The position numbers and the translations under genes were made by a program. The notes beneath the pieces are model-generated. The model had not been told where the DNA came from. It saw nothing but the letters and a program-made list of their open reading frames with translations, and made no database searches. Shown here piece after piece: positions 5,544-7,009 of a stretch of 7,009 nucleotides of DNA. Origin of the DNA: Caldisericota bacterium (GTDB lineage: Bacteria > Caldisericota > Caldisericia > Cryosericales > Cryosericaceae); the NCBI GenBank assembly GCA_026390195.1, contig JAPLGK010000233.1:1-7009 (forward strand), in the 5' to 3' direction. The stretch's first letter is position 1; every line of letters starts with the position of its first letter.

Positions 5544-6406
5544 TATGCTCCTCCCAGGTCAGAGACGCACAGCCTCAACGAGTCCAGCATCCGGCCCGTC
5601 GAGCGCTCATTCACTGTGAGGGGGCTTCCGCACTCCTTGAGTGCACGCGCAAGGCGGTAGCTCTCCGGAAGTTCCAGACCCGTTCTGTCGACCAGGTCCG
5701 CGTCACGAAAGAACGCGTCGGTCGATCCCTGGAACGCCACTGTTCCTCCGTCAAGGACGACCACCTCCTTGCAGAACTCGGCAACCTCGTCCATGTTGTG
5801 GGATACAAGAATCACGGTGACATTCGCGGTCTGGCGCAGTGACTCCAGCTCGGCCAGGACGGCGAGCTTGGAGCCAGAGTCGAGCCCCGCTGTGGGTTCA
5901 TCGAGCACGATGTACTTCTGACCCATCGCGATGACCGAGGCGATGGCCACGCGACGCTGTTCTCCCCCACTTAGCTGAAAGGGAGACAATGACAGGAAGC
6001 GCTCCGGATCAAGACCGACGGTGCTCATCGCCTTGTGAACGCTTTCGTCGACCTGCTCCTTGCTGAACCCATAGTTGCGGCAGCCAAAGGCTACCTCTTC
6101 AAAGATAGTCTCGGCAAAAAACTGGTCCTCGGGATACTGGAACACGATGCCGACTCTGCGGCGTACCTTGGCAAGCACTGTCCGCTCGTTGGAAACGATC
6201 TCATCATCGACAATAACGTCACCCCGTGCCGAAAACAGGAGCCCGTTCAGGTGCTCGACCAGCGTCGACTTGCCCGAACCCGTTCTTCCCACGATGCCCA
6301 CGAAGGCACCATCGTCGATGTGCATGCTGATCCCCCGGAGCGCGAAGTACTCAAAGGGCTCACCACTGTCGTAAACATAATCGACGTTCTTCAGCTCAAT
6401 TGACAT
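5543..6406 (-). CDS. ecfA2: ECF transporter ATP-binding protein EcfA2
   Basis: A 287-residue ABC ATPase, full length, the second energising subunit of a group II ECF transporter. Walker A is GRTGSGKST (residues 40-48), the Q-loop is at Gln90 in FQYPEDQFF, the signature is LSGGEQRR (145-152), Walker B is YIVLDEP (165-171) with catalytic Glu170, and the H-loop His is 203 (VSHNMDEV). All catalytic elements are intact. FQYPEDQ, rather than the FQNPDNQ of its neighbour, and its position just before ecfT identify it as the A2 partner; the two ATPases form a heterodimer in known ECF transporters. The ATG at 6406 overlaps ecfA1 by 16 bases, with a GGGAG ribosome-binding site about 4 bases upstream. 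Its stop codon overlaps the ecfT start by one base. Confidence 0.95.
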   Translation of the reverse strand: MSIELKNVDYVYDSGEPFEYFALRGISMHIDDGAFVGIVGRTGSGKSTLVEHLNGLLFSARGDVIVDDEIVSNERTVLAKVRRRVGIVFQYPEDQFFAETIFEEVAFGCRNYGFSKEQVDESVHKAMSTVGLDPERFLSLSPFQLSGGEQRRVAIASVIAMGQKYIVLDEPTAGLDSGSKLAVLAELESLRQTANVTVILVSHNMDEVAEFCKEVVVLDGGTVAFQGSTDAFFRDADLVDRTGLELPESYRLARALKECGSPLTVNERSTGRMLDSLRLCVSDLGGA

Positions 6407-7009
6407 GCCGCTCCCGCAAATTCCTCAGGGGTCAGACACAACGGGAAGTCCGTCCAGCGCTCCTGCATGAGGAACGAAGCTCGGGCGCTCAGTGGAAGCA
6501 CCAGGTCTCCCAGCTCCACGACCGCCGGATTCGAGAAGATGGCACGTGGCGAGTCCCAGGCCGCAACCGCTCCGTTCGCCAGTACGCCTACGCGCGACGC
6601 AACGAGCACTTCGTCCAGGAGATGAGTGACCACGACGATGCCGATTCCCAACTCATTGTTCAGGCGGAGCACCGTCTGCATCACCTCGCGGCGATTGGTC
6701 GGGTCCAGGAGAGAAGTTGCCTCGTCCAGAATGAGGAATGAAGGCTTCATAGCAAGCACTCCAGCAATAGCCACTTTCTGCTTCTGCCCACCGGAAAGAC
6801 GATGAGGGGGGTAGTCGCGAAACTGTTCCAAGCCAAGGAGGTGCAATGCATCCCCAACGCGCTGTACCATTTCGGCATGGGGAAGCTCGAGGTTCTCGAG
6901 TCCAAAAGCGACATCGTCCTCGACAGTCGTCGCCACCAGCTGGTTATCCGGATTCTGGAACACCAGGCCGACGTCAAGCCCTGGACGCACATCCATGACC
7001 GTTTTGGTG
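6391..7009 (-). CDS. ecfA1: ECF transporter ATP-binding protein EcfA1 (5' end beyond window)
   Basis: The C-terminal 205 or so residues of an ABC ATPase. The frame stays open to the window edge, so the true start and the Walker A motif lie outside; an ATG at 6996 is internal, just ahead of the Q-loop, and is not a real start. What is visible is the Q-loop FQNPDNQ followed by TVEDDVAFGLEN, signature LSGGQKQKVAIAG, Walker B FLILDEATSLLDP and the H-loop VTHLLDEV. FQNPDNQ and LDEATSLLDP are hallmarks of EcfA1/CbiO-type ATPases. It would pair with EcfA2 on EcfT at the cytoplasmic face of the membrane to power vitamin or metal uptake. It overlaps ecfA2 by 16 bases and is the first gene of the ecfA1-ecfA2-ecfT-truA unit seen here. 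Confidence 0.95.
   Translation of the reverse strand, partial: TKTVMDVRPGLDVGLVFQNPDNQLVATTVEDDVAFGLENLELPHAEMVQRVGDALHLLGLEQFRDYPPHRLSGGQKQKVAIAGVLAMKPSFLILDEATSLLDPTNRREVMQTVLRLNNELGIGIVVVTHLLDEVLVASRVGVLANGAVAAWDSPRAIFSNPAVVELGDLVLPLSARASFLMQERWTDFPLCLTPEEFAGAACQLS

Noticed and set aside
4818..5660. A 280-codon open frame on the plus strand.
   Set aside because: It is antisense to ecfT and the end of ecfA2, which have clear family motifs. Its very hydrophilic, low-complexity product is what the complement of a membrane-protein gene gives, and no family motif is visible.

Overview
The window is a compact bacterial housekeeping locus, moderately GC-rich by eye. Every supported gene lies on the minus strand, so transcription runs from high to low coordinates. 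Read that way, the order is ecfA1 (5' end outside the window), ecfA2, ecfT, truA, rplM, rpsI, cysS, rlmB, a SigH-like sigma factor gene, tRNA-Thr(UGU) and tRNA-Tyr (3' end outside the window).

The gene order points to Firmicutes or a lineage with Firmicutes-like chromosome organisation. ecfA1-ecfA2-ecfT-truA-rplM-rpsI is the usual end of the large ribosomal-protein cluster there. cysS-rlmB-sigH normally sits upstream of the rpmG/secE/nusG/rplK region. Here the two conserved blocks are directly joined. The mrnC and yacP (rae1) genes that flank rlmB in Bacillus are absent. I cannot name the species; no rRNA or other decisive marker is present.

Region by region: (1) 4000-7009 is a tightly overlapping unit encoding the energising module of an energy-coupling-factor vitamin/metal transporter (two ATPases and the EcfT membrane scaffold), then the tRNA pseudouridine synthase TruA. 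(2) 3863-3999 is a short gap with overlapping inverted repeats and a good candidate sigma-70-type promoter for rplM-rpsI. (3) 3028-3862 encodes ribosomal proteins L13 and S9, followed by a likely intrinsic terminator at 2974-3005. (4) 174-2932 is a second overlapping unit: cysteinyl-tRNA synthetase, the 23S rRNA 2'-O-methyltransferase RlmB and the sigma factor. (5) 1-173 holds a near-consensus promoter followed by two tandem tRNA genes.

The common theme is translation: ribosomal proteins, rRNA and tRNA modification, tRNA charging and tRNAs, with a vitamin-import energising module and an alternative sigma factor attached. I found no mobile element, CRISPR array, phage gene or unexplained large ORF, and nothing that looks like an undescribed system. 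The points worth a second look are the operon junctions, the truA-rplM gap and the sigma factor's overlap with rlmB.
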